A stretch of 8,908 nucleotides of DNA. It comes from Rhodoferax sp. (lineage in GTDB: Bacteria; Pseudomonadota; Gammaproteobacteria; Burkholderiales; Burkholderiaceae_C). Below are positions 1-6,917 of this stretch, one piece after another. The notes beneath the pieces were generated by a model. That model worked only from the letters and a program-made list of their open reading frames with translations, ran no database searches and had not been told where the DNA came from. Numbering within the stretch: the stretch's first letter is position 1; each line of letters starts with the position of its first letter. The position numbers and the translations under genes were made by a program. Location of the stretch: positions 1 to 8,908 of the forward strand of contig VERU01000076.1 in assembly GCA_018882485.1 (NCBI GenBank), in the 5' to 3' direction.

Positions 1-2022
1 ATCTCGGCGCTCAGCGCTGCGGTGCCGGCATCGCTGCACCCCCGCTTCTGCGGCATCCACTTTTTCAACCCGCCGCGCTACATGATGCTGGTGGAACTGG
101 TGGCCGCGCCGGCCACCGATGCGGCCGTGCTCGACGCGCTGGAAACCTTCGTCACCACCGGTCTGGGCAAGGGCGTGGTGCGGGCCAAGGACACGCCCAA
201 CTTCATCGCCAACCGCGTCGGCATCGCCGGCATGCTGGCCACCATGAAAGAGGTCGAACGCTACGGACTCGGTTTTGATGTGGTCGACGACCTGACCGGC
301 AAAAAGCTCGGGCGGGCCGGTTCGGGCACCTTCCGCACGGCGGACGTGGTCGGCCTGGACACCCTGGCCCATGTGATCCGCACCCTGCAGGACACCCTCG
401 ATGCGGACAGCGACCCTTTTTACGGGACCTTCGGCACCCCCGAGGTGCTGCGCCAGCTGATCGAGCGGGGCCATCTGGGGCAGAAGGCCGGGGCCGGCTT
501 CTACCGCAAGCAGGGGCGGGAGGTGCAGCGCTTCGATGCGGCCAGCGGCGATTACGTCGCGGCCGGCCAGAAGGCCGACGAGGTGTACGCCCGCATGCTC
601 AGGCGGCCAGCGGCCGAGCGCTTGCGCCTGTTGCGCAACAGCGAAGGCGCTCAGGGGCGCTTTCTCTGGGCCGTGCTGCGCAACGGCTTTCACTATGCGG
701 CGGTTCATCTGGGCCGCATTGCCGAGACCGCGCGGGATCTCGACCTGTGCATGCGCTGGGGCTTCGGCATGCAGCAGGGCCCGTTCGAACTGTGGCAGGA
801 AGCGGGCTGGCTCGAGGTGGCCCGCATGGTGCAGGACGACATCGACGCCGGGCGTGCCCTGTGCGCCGAACCGCTGCCCGACTGGGTGTTTCGCGGACCG
901 GTGGCCGAGGCCGGCGGTGTGCACACCCCTGCCGGATCCTGGAATCCCACGCTGGGCAGCTTCCAGCCGACCCGGCGTCTGCCGGTGCACGATCGGCAGC
1001 TGTTCCCCGAATCGGTGCTGGGCCAGGCCGAACCCCAGCCGGGCCTGTCCGGACGCACCCTGCATGAAGACGAGGCGCTGCGGCTGTGGACGCTCGATGA
1101 GGAGGTGCTGATCGCCAGCATCAAGACGAAGATGCGCGCCATCAGCCCGGCGGTGGTCGAGGGCCTGGCCATGGCCCTGGACCAGGCCGAGTCGGCGTTC
1201 CAGGGGCTGGTGATCTGGTCCCCCGGCGAGCCGTTTTCGGTGGGTGCGGATTTGCAGGCCATGTTGCCGGCCTTCATGGTGGCCGGCATTGGCGCGGTCG
1301 AGGGCGCGGAGGCCGAGATGCAGCAGCTCATGCTGCGGCTGCGCTACGCGGCGGTGCCGGTGGTGGCGGCCGTGCGTGGCATGGCGCTGGGCGGTGGCTG
1401 CGAGCTGGCGATGCACGCCGCACGGCGGGTGGTGGCCATGGAAAGCTACATCGGGCTGGTGGAGGTGGGGGTGGGTCTGGTGCCCGGCGCGGGCGGACTC
1501 ACCGCCATCGCCCGTCGGGCGGCCGAGCAGGCCCGGGCCTCGACCGGTCGCGATCTGCTGCCTTTTCTGACCGAAGGGTTCACCGCGGCCGCCATGGCCC
1601 GGGTGGGCACCAGCGCGCTGGAGTCGCGCAAACTCGGTTACCTGCTGGACAGCGACATCATCGTGCCGCACCGCGATGAGTTGCTGTTCGTGGCGGTGCA
1701 ACAGGCGCGCGCGATGGCGGTGGCCGGCTACCGGCCACCGCACCGGCGCCCCTTCGCGGTGGCGGGGCGCAGCGGCGTGGCCACCCTGACTGGCCAGCTG
1801 GTCAATCTGCGGGACGGCGGCTTCATCAGCGAACACGATTTCCGGATCGCCTCGCGCATCGCCGGCGTGGTGTGCGGTGGCGATGTCGATGCCGGTTCGC
1901 TGGTGGACGAGAACTACCTCATGGGCCTGGAGCGGCGGGCCTTCTGCGAGCTGCTGGTCCACCCCAAGACCCAGGAGCGCATCATGGCCATGATGTCCAC
2001 CGGCAAGCCCCTGCGCAACTGA
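1..2022 (+). CDS. 3-hydroxyacyl-CoA dehydrogenase / enoyl-CoA hydratase, FadN-type bifunctional beta-oxidation enzyme (5' partial)
   Basis: The frame is open from base 1, so the true start lies upstream; the GTG at 22 is internal. About 673 residues are visible, and roughly 120 residues of the N-terminal NAD-binding Rossmann domain are missing if it matches the ~790-800 aa FadN family. The domain order is dehydrogenase first and hydratase last, opposite to E. coli FadB/FadJ. The dehydrogenase HFFNP motif supplies the catalytic His (58-60) and its partner Glu 12 residues later (94-96). The C-terminal dehydrogenase domains span about 178-810, including GTFRTADVVGLDT. The crotonase domain covers about 1081-1700, and both hydratase glutamates are present: GGGCE (Glu at 1402-1404) and the second Glu exactly 20 residues later (1462-1464). 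It ends in GKPLRN, as FadN-like proteins do from memory. It should hydrate trans-2-enoyl-CoA and oxidise the L-3-hydroxyacyl-CoA with NAD+ in the cytoplasm. The thiolase that completes the cycle follows 13 bp later. Confidence 0.93.
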   Translation: MSALSAAVPASLHPRFCGIHFFNPPRYMMLVELVAAPATDAAVLDALETFVTTGLGKGVVRAKDTPNFIANRVGIAGMLATMKEVERYGLGFDVVDDLTGKKLGRAGSGTFRTADVVGLDTLAHVIRTLQDTLDADSDPFYGTFGTPEVLRQLIERGHLGQKAGAGFYRKQGREVQRFDAASGDYVAAGQKADEVYARMLRRPAAERLRLLRNSEGAQGRFLWAVLRNGFHYAAVHLGRIAETARDLDLCMRWGFGMQQGPFELWQEAGWLEVARMVQDDIDAGRALCAEPLPDWVFRGPVAEAGGVHTPAGSWNPTLGSFQPTRRLPVHDRQLFPESVLGQAEPQPGLSGRTLHEDEALRLWTLDEEVLIASIKTKMRAISPAVVEGLAMALDQAESAFQGLVIWSPGEPFSVGADLQAMLPAFMVAGIGAVEGAEAEMQQLMLRLRYAAVPVVAAVRGMALGGGCELAMHAARRVVAMESYIGLVEVGVGLVPGAGGLTAIARRAAEQARASTGRDLLPFLTEGFTAAAMARVGTSALESRKLGYLLDSDIIVPHRDELLFVAVQQARAMAVAGYRPPHRRPFAVAGRSGVATLTGQLVNLRDGGFISEHDFRIASRIAGVVCGGDVDAGSLVDENYLMGLERRAFCELLVHPKTQERIMAMMSTGKPLRN

Positions 2023-2035
2023 ATCGGAGCTGATC

Positions 2036-3232
2036 ATGAAACAGATCCAGGAGGCCTACATCGTGGCCGCCCGGCGCAGCCCCATCGGGCGCTCGCACCG
2101 GGGTTTCTTCCGCAACACCCGGCCCGATGACCTGCTGGCCCATGTGCTGCGCGCCACCCTGGCGGACCTGCCCACGCTGGACCCCGCCGCCATCGAGGAT
2201 GTGGTGTGCGGCTGTGCCATCCCGGAGGCGCAGCAGGGCCTGAATGTGGCGCGCATCGCTGCGGTCCTCGCCGGTTTGCCGGATCGCGTGGGGGGTATCA
2301 CCGTCAACCGGTTCTGCGCCTCCGGCCTGAGCGCCGTGCAGATGGCGGCCGACCGCATCCGCGTGGGCGAGGCCGACGTCATGGTGGCTGCCGGCGTCGA
2401 GAGCATGAGCCTGGTGCCCATGATGGGCAATGCGCCCTCGCTGTCGCCGGCCATCTTCGCGCGCGACGCCAATGTGGGCATCGCCTACGGCATGGGCCTG
2501 ACCGCCGAGCGGGTGGCCACGCAGTGGAAGGTGAGCCGCACCGCGCAGGACGAATTCGCGCTGGCCTCGCACCAGCGTGCGCTGGCCGCGCAGGCGGCGG
2601 GCGAGTTTGGCGATGAGATCACGCCGGTCGAGGTGGTCGATCGCACGCCGGACCTGGCCACCGGCGGCGTCTGCGAGCAGCGCCGCACCGTGAACCTGGA
2701 CGAGGGCGCGCGGGCCGACACCTCTTTGCAGGGCCTGGCGCGGCTCAAGGCCGTGTTTGCGGCCCGTGGCTCGGTGACCGCCGGCAACAGCTCCCAGACC
2801 TCGGACGGGGCGGGCGCCCTGGTGCTGGCCAGCGAGTCGGCGGTGCAGCGCTTCGGGCTGACCCCGCTGGCCCGCTTTGTGGGCTTTGCTTCGCGCGGAG
2901 TCCCGCCGCAGATCATGGGCATCGGACCGATCGAGGCGATTCCGGCGGTCCTGCGCAACGCGGGTTTGCGGCAGGACGATGTGGACTGGATCGAGCTCAA
3001 CGAAGCTTTTGCCGCCCAGTCGCTGGCGGTGATCCGCACCTTGGGGCTGGATCCGCAGCGCGTCAACCCCCTGGGTGGGGCCATTGCGCTGGGGCACCCC
3101 CTGGGTGCCACCGGTGCGATCCGTGCCGCCACCGTGGTGCACGCCCTGCGCCGGCGGCGGCTGCGGTACGGCATGGTCACCATGTGTGTGGGCATGGGCC
3201 AGGGCGCGGCCGGTTTGTTCGAGCGACTGTGA
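2036..3232 (+). CDS. Acetyl-CoA C-acyltransferase (thiolase, FadA/FadI type)
   Basis: This 398-aa protein has normal degradative-thiolase length. It cleaves 3-ketoacyl-CoA with CoA into acetyl-CoA and an acyl-CoA two carbons shorter. All thiolase landmarks are present: the nucleophilic Cys94 in NRFCASGLSA, the NEAFA motif at 322-326, His354 in GGAIALGHPLGATG and the second catalytic Cys384 in MCVGMGQG. The ATG at 2036 is supported by GGAG at 2026-2029, six bases upstream, and the protein starts directly on the conserved N-terminal strand (EAYIVAARRSPIG). The gene sits 13 bp after the FadN-like gene, the usual pairing for a complete beta-oxidation unit. Its TGA stop overlaps the ATG of the next gene, implying translational coupling. 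A biosynthetic acetoacetyl-CoA role is possible for the fold, but the context favours degradation. The chain-length preference cannot be read. Confidence 0.95.
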   Translation: MKQIQEAYIVAARRSPIGRSHRGFFRNTRPDDLLAHVLRATLADLPTLDPAAIEDVVCGCAIPEAQQGLNVARIAAVLAGLPDRVGGITVNRFCASGLSAVQMAADRIRVGEADVMVAAGVESMSLVPMMGNAPSLSPAIFARDANVGIAYGMGLTAERVATQWKVSRTAQDEFALASHQRALAAQAAGEFGDEITPVEVVDRTPDLATGGVCEQRRTVNLDEGARADTSLQGLARLKAVFAARGSVTAGNSSQTSDGAGALVLASESAVQRFGLTPLARFVGFASRGVPPQIMGIGPIEAIPAVLRNAGLRQDDVDWIELNEAFAAQSLAVIRTLGLDPQRVNPLGGAIALGHPLGATGAIRAATVVHALRRRRLRYGMVTMCVGMGQGAAGLFERL

Positions 3233-4050
3233 TGGACTACCTGGCTTCCCCCCACCCCTTTGACCAGGCGCTGCGCCTGCAGCGCCTGCCGGACGGCCAC
3301 TGGCAAGGCCACACCAGCCCGGCTTACGCCAACATGGTGGGCCCGTTTGGCGGCATGACCGCCGCCCAGATGCTGCAGCCGGTCCTGCAGGATCCGCTGC
3401 TCCTGGGGGATCCGGTGGCACTGACCGTGAACTACGCCACCGGCGTGGCCGATGGCCCGTTCACCATCCGTGCGCGGGCCGCACGCACCAACCGCTCCAC
3501 CCAGCACTGGGTGATGGAGATGGTGCAGTCCGATCAGTCGGTGATCACCGCGACGGCCGTGACGGCGGCCCGGCGCGAGACCTGGGGGGTGGACGACGAG
3601 CCGCTGCCCGATTGCCCGCCGCCGGCAGCCTGCAGCGCGCAGCGCTGGAGCGCACCGGTGGCCTGGTTCGACTGCTACGAGATGCGACCGGTCTCCGGTT
3701 CCCTGCCGATCAGCTGGGACGGCAGCAGCCAGGACAGCCAGACCCGCCTGTGGGTGCACGACCAGCCGGCACGGGCGCTGGATTTTGCCTCCCTGGCCGC
3801 CATGTCCGATGTGTTTTACCCGCGGGTCTGGCGCCGTCGGGCCACCCACACCCCGGCAGGTACCGTCTCGATGACCGTCTATTTCCATGCGAGCCGGCAG
3901 CAGCTGCAGGACACTGGTACCGGCTACCTGCTGGCCCAGGCCCGGGCGCAGGCTTTTCGCAACGGGTTCTTCGACCAGACCGCGCAGCTCTGGAACGAGG
4001 CCGGTTTGCTGCTGGCCACCACGCACCAGATCGTCTACTACAAGTCCTGA
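3232..4050 (+). CDS. TesB-like double-hotdog acyl-CoA thioesterase
   Basis: The 272-aa product hydrolyses acyl-CoA to free acid and CoA by family assignment. The start is ATG 3232, which overlaps the thiolase stop as TGATG; the frame is open further upstream, but that would cut far into the thiolase. The N-terminal hotdog (about residues 20-110) carries SPAYANMVGPFGGMTAA, typical of the 4HBT_3/TesB group. The C-terminal hotdog (about 165-272) retains the three residues matching the E. coli TesB Asp204/Thr228/Gln278 triad: Asp193 in AAMSDVFYP, Thr211 in AGTVSMTVYFH and Gln266 in TTHQIVYY. Length is slightly below TesB (286 aa). Inside a beta-oxidation operon it may relieve CoA sequestration by poorly degraded intermediates, as proposed for TesB and peroxisomal ACOT8; that role is inference. 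Substrate range is unknown. Confidence 0.87.
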   Translation: MDYLASPHPFDQALRLQRLPDGHWQGHTSPAYANMVGPFGGMTAAQMLQPVLQDPLLLGDPVALTVNYATGVADGPFTIRARAARTNRSTQHWVMEMVQSDQSVITATAVTAARRETWGVDDEPLPDCPPPAACSAQRWSAPVAWFDCYEMRPVSGSLPISWDGSSQDSQTRLWVHDQPARALDFASLAAMSDVFYPRVWRRRATHTPAGTVSMTVYFHASRQQLQDTGTGYLLAQARAQAFRNGFFDQTAQLWNEAGLLLATTHQIVYYKS

Positions 4051-4071
4051 ACCCTGCACCGAGGCACGCCC

Positions 4072-4662
4072 ATGGCCCGCAACCTGGAATTCCTATTCGA
4101 TGTCGGCAGCCCTGCGGCCTACCTGGCCTGGACGCAGCTGCCGTCGCTGTGCGCGCAGACCGGCGCCAGCCTGACGCTGCGACCGCTGCTGCTGGGTGGT
4201 CTGTTCCAGGCCACCGGCAACCGTGCGCCCATCGAGGTGCCCGCCAAAGGGCGCTACCTGTTCACCGATCTGGCCCGCTTTGCGCAGCGCTACCGGGTGC
4301 CCTTCCGGTTCAATCCGCACTTTCCGATCCAGACCCTGACCCTGATGCGCATGGCGACCGGCTTGCAGCTGCGGCAGGACCCGGATCTGACGCGCCTGTG
4401 CGACCTGGCTTTTCGGGCCATCTGGGTCGACGGCCTGGCCCTGGGCGATGCCTCCGTGCTGGGGGCAACGCTGCAGGCCGGCGGCTTTGATGCCGATGCC
4501 TTGATGCGCCGGGCGGCCGAGTCCGCCGTCAAGGAGGCCCTGCGGACGCAGACCGAGCAGGCCGTGCAGCGCGGTGTGTTCGGCGCCCCCACGTTTTTCG
4601 TGGGCGACCAGATGTTCTGGGGCCAGGACCGGCTGGATTTCGTGCGCGAAGCCCTGGTCTGA
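4072..4662 (+). CDS. 2-hydroxychromene-2-carboxylate isomerase family protein (DsbA fold, GST-kappa-like)
   Basis: The 196-aa length is typical of the NahD/HCCA isomerase and GST-kappa group. The N-terminus ARNLEFLFDVGSPAAYLAW matches the family FDxxSPxxYLA signature, with Ser13 at the position that contacts glutathione in NahD. There is no CXXC, so it is not a disulfide oxidoreductase. A long helical insertion follows, and the thioredoxin cis-proline lies in FGAPTFFV (Pro173), with the usual MFWGQDRLDFV tail. GAGG at 4061-4064, seven bases before the ATG, supports the start. In naphthalene catabolism NahD isomerises HCCA with glutathione. No other naphthalene gene is visible, so the substrate here is unknown, perhaps a cis/trans or ring-derived acid or acyl-CoA. 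The gene lies 21 bp after the thioesterase gene and is clearly in the operon. The family call is firm; the reaction is not. Confidence 0.87.
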   Translation: MARNLEFLFDVGSPAAYLAWTQLPSLCAQTGASLTLRPLLLGGLFQATGNRAPIEVPAKGRYLFTDLARFAQRYRVPFRFNPHFPIQTLTLMRMATGLQLRQDPDLTRLCDLAFRAIWVDGLALGDASVLGATLQAGGFDADALMRRAAESAVKEALRTQTEQAVQRGVFGAPTFFVGDQMFWGQDRLDFVREALV

Positions 4663-4707
4663 TACCCTCGGTGCCACACCTCCAACCCCGTTCGAGCACC
4701 CAATCCC

Positions 4708-5466
4708 ATGAGCGACATCCTCACCGACATCGACCAGGGCGTGATGACCATCACCCTGAATCGCCTGGACAAGAAGAATTCCATCACCACCGCCATGTAC
4801 GCGGCAGTGGCCGATGCGCTGAGTGCTGCGCAGGCCGATCCGGCGGTGCGCGTGGCCGTGCTGCAGGGTCACGAGACCGTTTTCTGCGCGGGCAACGACC
4901 TCGCCGATTTCCTGAACGCCGGGCCGGTCGGCCCGGATGCGCCGGTGTTCCGCTTCCTGCAGGTGCTCAGCACGTTTCCCAAACCCCTGGTGGCTGCGGT
5001 TTGCGGTCCGGCCGTGGGCGTGGGCACCACGGCGCTGTTCCATTGCGATCTGGTCTACGCGGGCGACAACGCGGCCTTTTCCATGCCGTTCGTCAACCTC
5101 GGCCTGTGTCCCGAGGCCGGCTCCAGCTACCTGGCGCCGCGCCTGATGGGCTTTGCCCGTGCCGCCGAGGCGCTGCTGCTGGGTGAACCGTTTCTGGCCG
5201 AGGCGGCGCTGGAGATGGGGCTGGTCAACCGCATCGTGCCCCCGGCCGAGGCCGCGGCGCTGGCGCAGCGGCAGGCGCGCAAGCTGGCCACCAAGCCCCT
5301 GGCCTCCCTGATCGAGACCAAGCGCCTCATGAAGCGGGGTCAGGCCGAGGTGGTGGCTGAGCGCATGCGCGAGGAAGGCGCCAGTTTTGCCCGCATGCTG
5401 GGCGAGCCGGCCGCGCGCGAGGCCTTTGCGTCCTTTCTGGGCAAACGGCGGCCCAAAGCCGCCTGA
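4708..5466 (+). CDS. Crotonase-family protein, probable delta3-delta2-enoyl-CoA isomerase (often annotated enoyl-CoA hydratase)
   Basis: This is a 252-aa single-domain crotonase. The oxyanion-hole segment FCAGNDLADF lies around residues 59-68, and the second one is CGPAVGVGTTALFHCD. The two hydratase glutamates of rat ECH (Glu144, Glu164) align with Thr108 and Phe128, so hydratase chemistry is unlikely. A Glu is present instead at 136 in GLCPEAGSSY, where the eukaryotic isomerases Eci1/ECI2 carry their single catalytic Glu. Expected reaction: cis/trans-3-enoyl-CoA to trans-2-enoyl-CoA, which lets odd-position double bonds enter the beta-oxidation cycle. It lacks the peroxisomal targeting tail of ECI2, as expected for a cytoplasmic bacterial enzyme. 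The ATG at 4708 fixes a standard N-terminus, but the 45-bp gap before it is pyrimidine-rich with no good Shine-Dalgarno (only GAG at 4694-4696), so initiation may be weak. Family call is strong; the isomerase call is inferred from residues. Confidence 0.9.
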   Translation: MSDILTDIDQGVMTITLNRLDKKNSITTAMYAAVADALSAAQADPAVRVAVLQGHETVFCAGNDLADFLNAGPVGPDAPVFRFLQVLSTFPKPLVAAVCGPAVGVGTTALFHCDLVYAGDNAAFSMPFVNLGLCPEAGSSYLAPRLMGFARAAEALLLGEPFLAEAALEMGLVNRIVPPAEAAALAQRQARKLATKPLASLIETKRLMKRGQAEVVAERMREEGASFARMLGEPAAREAFASFLGKRRPKAA

Positions 5467-5492
5467 AGCAGGCTGTCCGCTGCCCCCCGGCC

Positions 5493-6917
5493 ATGTCTTA
5501 CGCCTCTGTGTTTGCCCCCGGCCTGTTTGCCGGCCGGGTGGTTCTGGTCACCGGGGGTGGCTCCGGCATCGGACGTTGCACCGCCCATGAACTGGCGGCC
5601 CTGGGTGCCCACGTGGTCCTGCTGGGCCGCAACCCCGACAAGCTGCAGGCGGCGGCTGCCGAAATCCAGGCCGACGGCGGCGCGTCGAGCTGGCATGCCT
5701 GCGACATCCGGCAGGACGAGGCGGTAGGCCGGACGGTGGCCGAGGTGCTGGCAGCGCATGGCCGCATCGACGCCCTCGTCAACAACGCCGGCGGTCAGTA
5801 CATCGCGCCCCTGGAAAGCCTCAGCGCCAAGGGCTGGCAGGCCGTGATCGATACCAACCTGACGGGCGGCTTTCTGGTGGCGCGCGAGGTGTACCTGCAG
5901 GCCATGCGACAGGCCGGGGGCAGCATCGTCAATATCGTGGCCGACATCTGGGGGTCCATGCCGGGCATGGGTCACAGCGGCGCGGCGCGGGCCGGCATGG
6001 TCAGCTTCACCGAGACCGCCGCCGTCGAGTGGGCCGCCAGCGGGGTGCGCGTGAACGCGGTGGCGCCCGGCTACATCGCCTCCAGCGGCATGGACCATTA
6101 CCCCGAGGACATGGCGCCGCTGTTGCGCGAACTGGCCAGCACCGTGCCCCTGGGACGTTTTGGCACCGAATCCGAAACGGCGGCGGGCATCGTCTTCCTG
6201 CTCAGCCCTGCGGCGAGCTTCATCTCGGGAAGTGTGCTGCGCATCGACGGCGCCCGTCCCCAGGTGCGGCTGGGCTGGCCCATGGGAGAGCCGGCAGAGC
6301 CCGGCACGGCGCGCGATGCGGTGCGCCCGTTCAATGGCTTCCACCGTGCCAGCGTGCCCAGGGTGTTTGCCCGCTGCGGCGCCACCGCAGCCCGCAGGGT
6401 GGGTCGTCGGGTCGGGGACAATGGCTCCATGAGCGCTGCGTCTGCCAAATCCTCCCCGGTCGTGTTCGAAGACGAATTCATCGAGGGCCTGCGGCTCCTG
6501 TGGGAGCACAAAATCGTCTTCAACCAGACGCTGGGCCTGCGCGTGGTTTCGGTCCACCCGGAGCGGGTGAGCGCCCGCATCGAGATGCGGCCCGAACTGG
6601 TGGGGCACTACGGCTACAACCGGGTCCATGGCGGAGTCATCAGCGCCGGTCTGGACGCCATGGGCGGGCTGGCGGTCATGGCGGCCATCGGGGCGCGTCA
6701 CATGGACGAAAGTCCGGCCCAGCGGCTGCACCGTTTTGGCAAGCTGGGCACCATCGACCTGCGCATCGATTACCTGCGGCCCGGCATCGGCGACCGCTTC
6801 GAGCTGCGCGCCGAGGTGCTGCGGCTGGGGTCGCGTGTGGCCTCCACCCGCATGGAGTTTTTGGGCGCGGACGGCAAGCTGCTGTCCAGCGGCGCCGGTG
6901 CGTACATCGTGTCCTAG
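5493..6917 (+). CDS. SDR-family enoyl-CoA reductase (PECR/2,4-dienoyl-CoA reductase-like) in frame with a C-terminal hotdog thioesterase
   Basis: One open frame of 474 residues holds two enzymes. Residues 1-292 are an SDR: cofactor motif TGGGSGIG at 20-27, NNAGGQ from 97, and LSPAASFISGS near 235. The region around the catalytic site reads HSGAARAG (161-168), so the classical Tyr-x3-Lys is Ser162-x3-Arg166. The same HSGAARAG string occurs, from memory, in human peroxisomal trans-2-enoyl-CoA reductase (PECR), and similarity continues around it (NLTGGF, LSPAASF). Expected role: NADPH-dependent reduction of enoyl- or dienoyl-CoA. The SDR-like tail PFNGFHRASVPRVF ends at 6368. About 20 Arg-rich residues with no evident domain follow, then a PaaI/YiiD-type hotdog from Met 313 (6429). 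No stop separates the two. This may be a true fusion, or two genes whose stop was lost by mutation or sequencing error. The start is ATG 5493, 26 bp after the isomerase gene, with only a weak ribosome site. Confidence 0.75.
   Translation: MSYASVFAPGLFAGRVVLVTGGGSGIGRCTAHELAALGAHVVLLGRNPDKLQAAAAEIQADGGASSWHACDIRQDEAVGRTVAEVLAAHGRIDALVNNAGGQYIAPLESLSAKGWQAVIDTNLTGGFLVAREVYLQAMRQAGGSIVNIVADIWGSMPGMGHSGAARAGMVSFTETAAVEWAASGVRVNAVAPGYIASSGMDHYPEDMAPLLRELASTVPLGRFGTESETAAGIVFLLSPAASFISGSVLRIDGARPQVRLGWPMGEPAEPGTARDAVRPFNGFHRASVPRVFARCGATAARRVGRRVGDNGSMSAASAKSSPVVFEDEFIEGLRLLWEHKIVFNQTLGLRVVSVHPERVSARIEMRPELVGHYGYNRVHGGVISAGLDAMGGLAVMAAIGARHMDESPAQRLHRFGKLGTIDLRIDYLRPGIGDRFELRAEVLRLGSRVASTRMEFLGADGKLLSSGAGAYIVS
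6429..6917 (+). CDS. PaaI/YiiD-type hotdog thioesterase (C-terminal module, possible independent start at ATG 6429)
   Basis: This is the in-frame 3' part of the 5493-6917 frame, listed separately because it may be translated on its own. From ATG 6429 it is 162 aa, a normal length for a stand-alone YiiD_C/PaaI-like thioesterase, and GGGGA at 6414-6418 lies ten bases upstream. The hotdog core is complete: FNQTLGLRVVSV, then NRVHGGVISAGLDAMGG with the conserved His67 and the helix Asp76 (the usual catalytic acid position in PaaI), then TIDLRIDYLRPG and a closing strand GAGAYIVS. It would hydrolyse small or medium acyl-CoA thioesters; the substrate is not deducible. A second thioesterase, TesB-like, is encoded at 3232-4050, so the operon would carry two unrelated hydrolases. 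Another ATG at 6421 is out of frame and not used. Confidence 0.6.
   Translation: MSAASAKSSPVVFEDEFIEGLRLLWEHKIVFNQTLGLRVVSVHPERVSARIEMRPELVGHYGYNRVHGGVISAGLDAMGGLAVMAAIGARHMDESPAQRLHRFGKLGTIDLRIDYLRPGIGDRFELRAEVLRLGSRVASTRMEFLGADGKLLSSGAGAYIVS

Noticed and set aside
22..24. GTG at 22 as start of the first gene
   Set aside because: The frame is open to base 1 and the protein would begin in the middle of the dehydrogenase domain, lacking the NAD-binding motif; the gene is simply cut by the window edge.
1982..3421. Long minus-strand open frame (479 codons) opposite the thiolase
   Set aside because: It reads as low-complexity Gly/Arg/His/Ala-rich sequence with no domain. Such antisense frames are common in GC-rich genes with biased third positions, and the plus-strand thiolase has all catalytic motifs.
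2485..4059. Minus-strand open frame of 524 codons opposite the thiolase and thioesterase genes
   Set aside because: No recognisable motif, composition typical of a shadow frame, and it spans the boundary of two well-supported plus-strand genes.
5340..6731. Minus-strand open frame of 463 codons opposite the SDR gene
   Set aside because: Shadow of the SDR-thioesterase coding strand; the translation is His/Gly/Arg-rich without any family signature.
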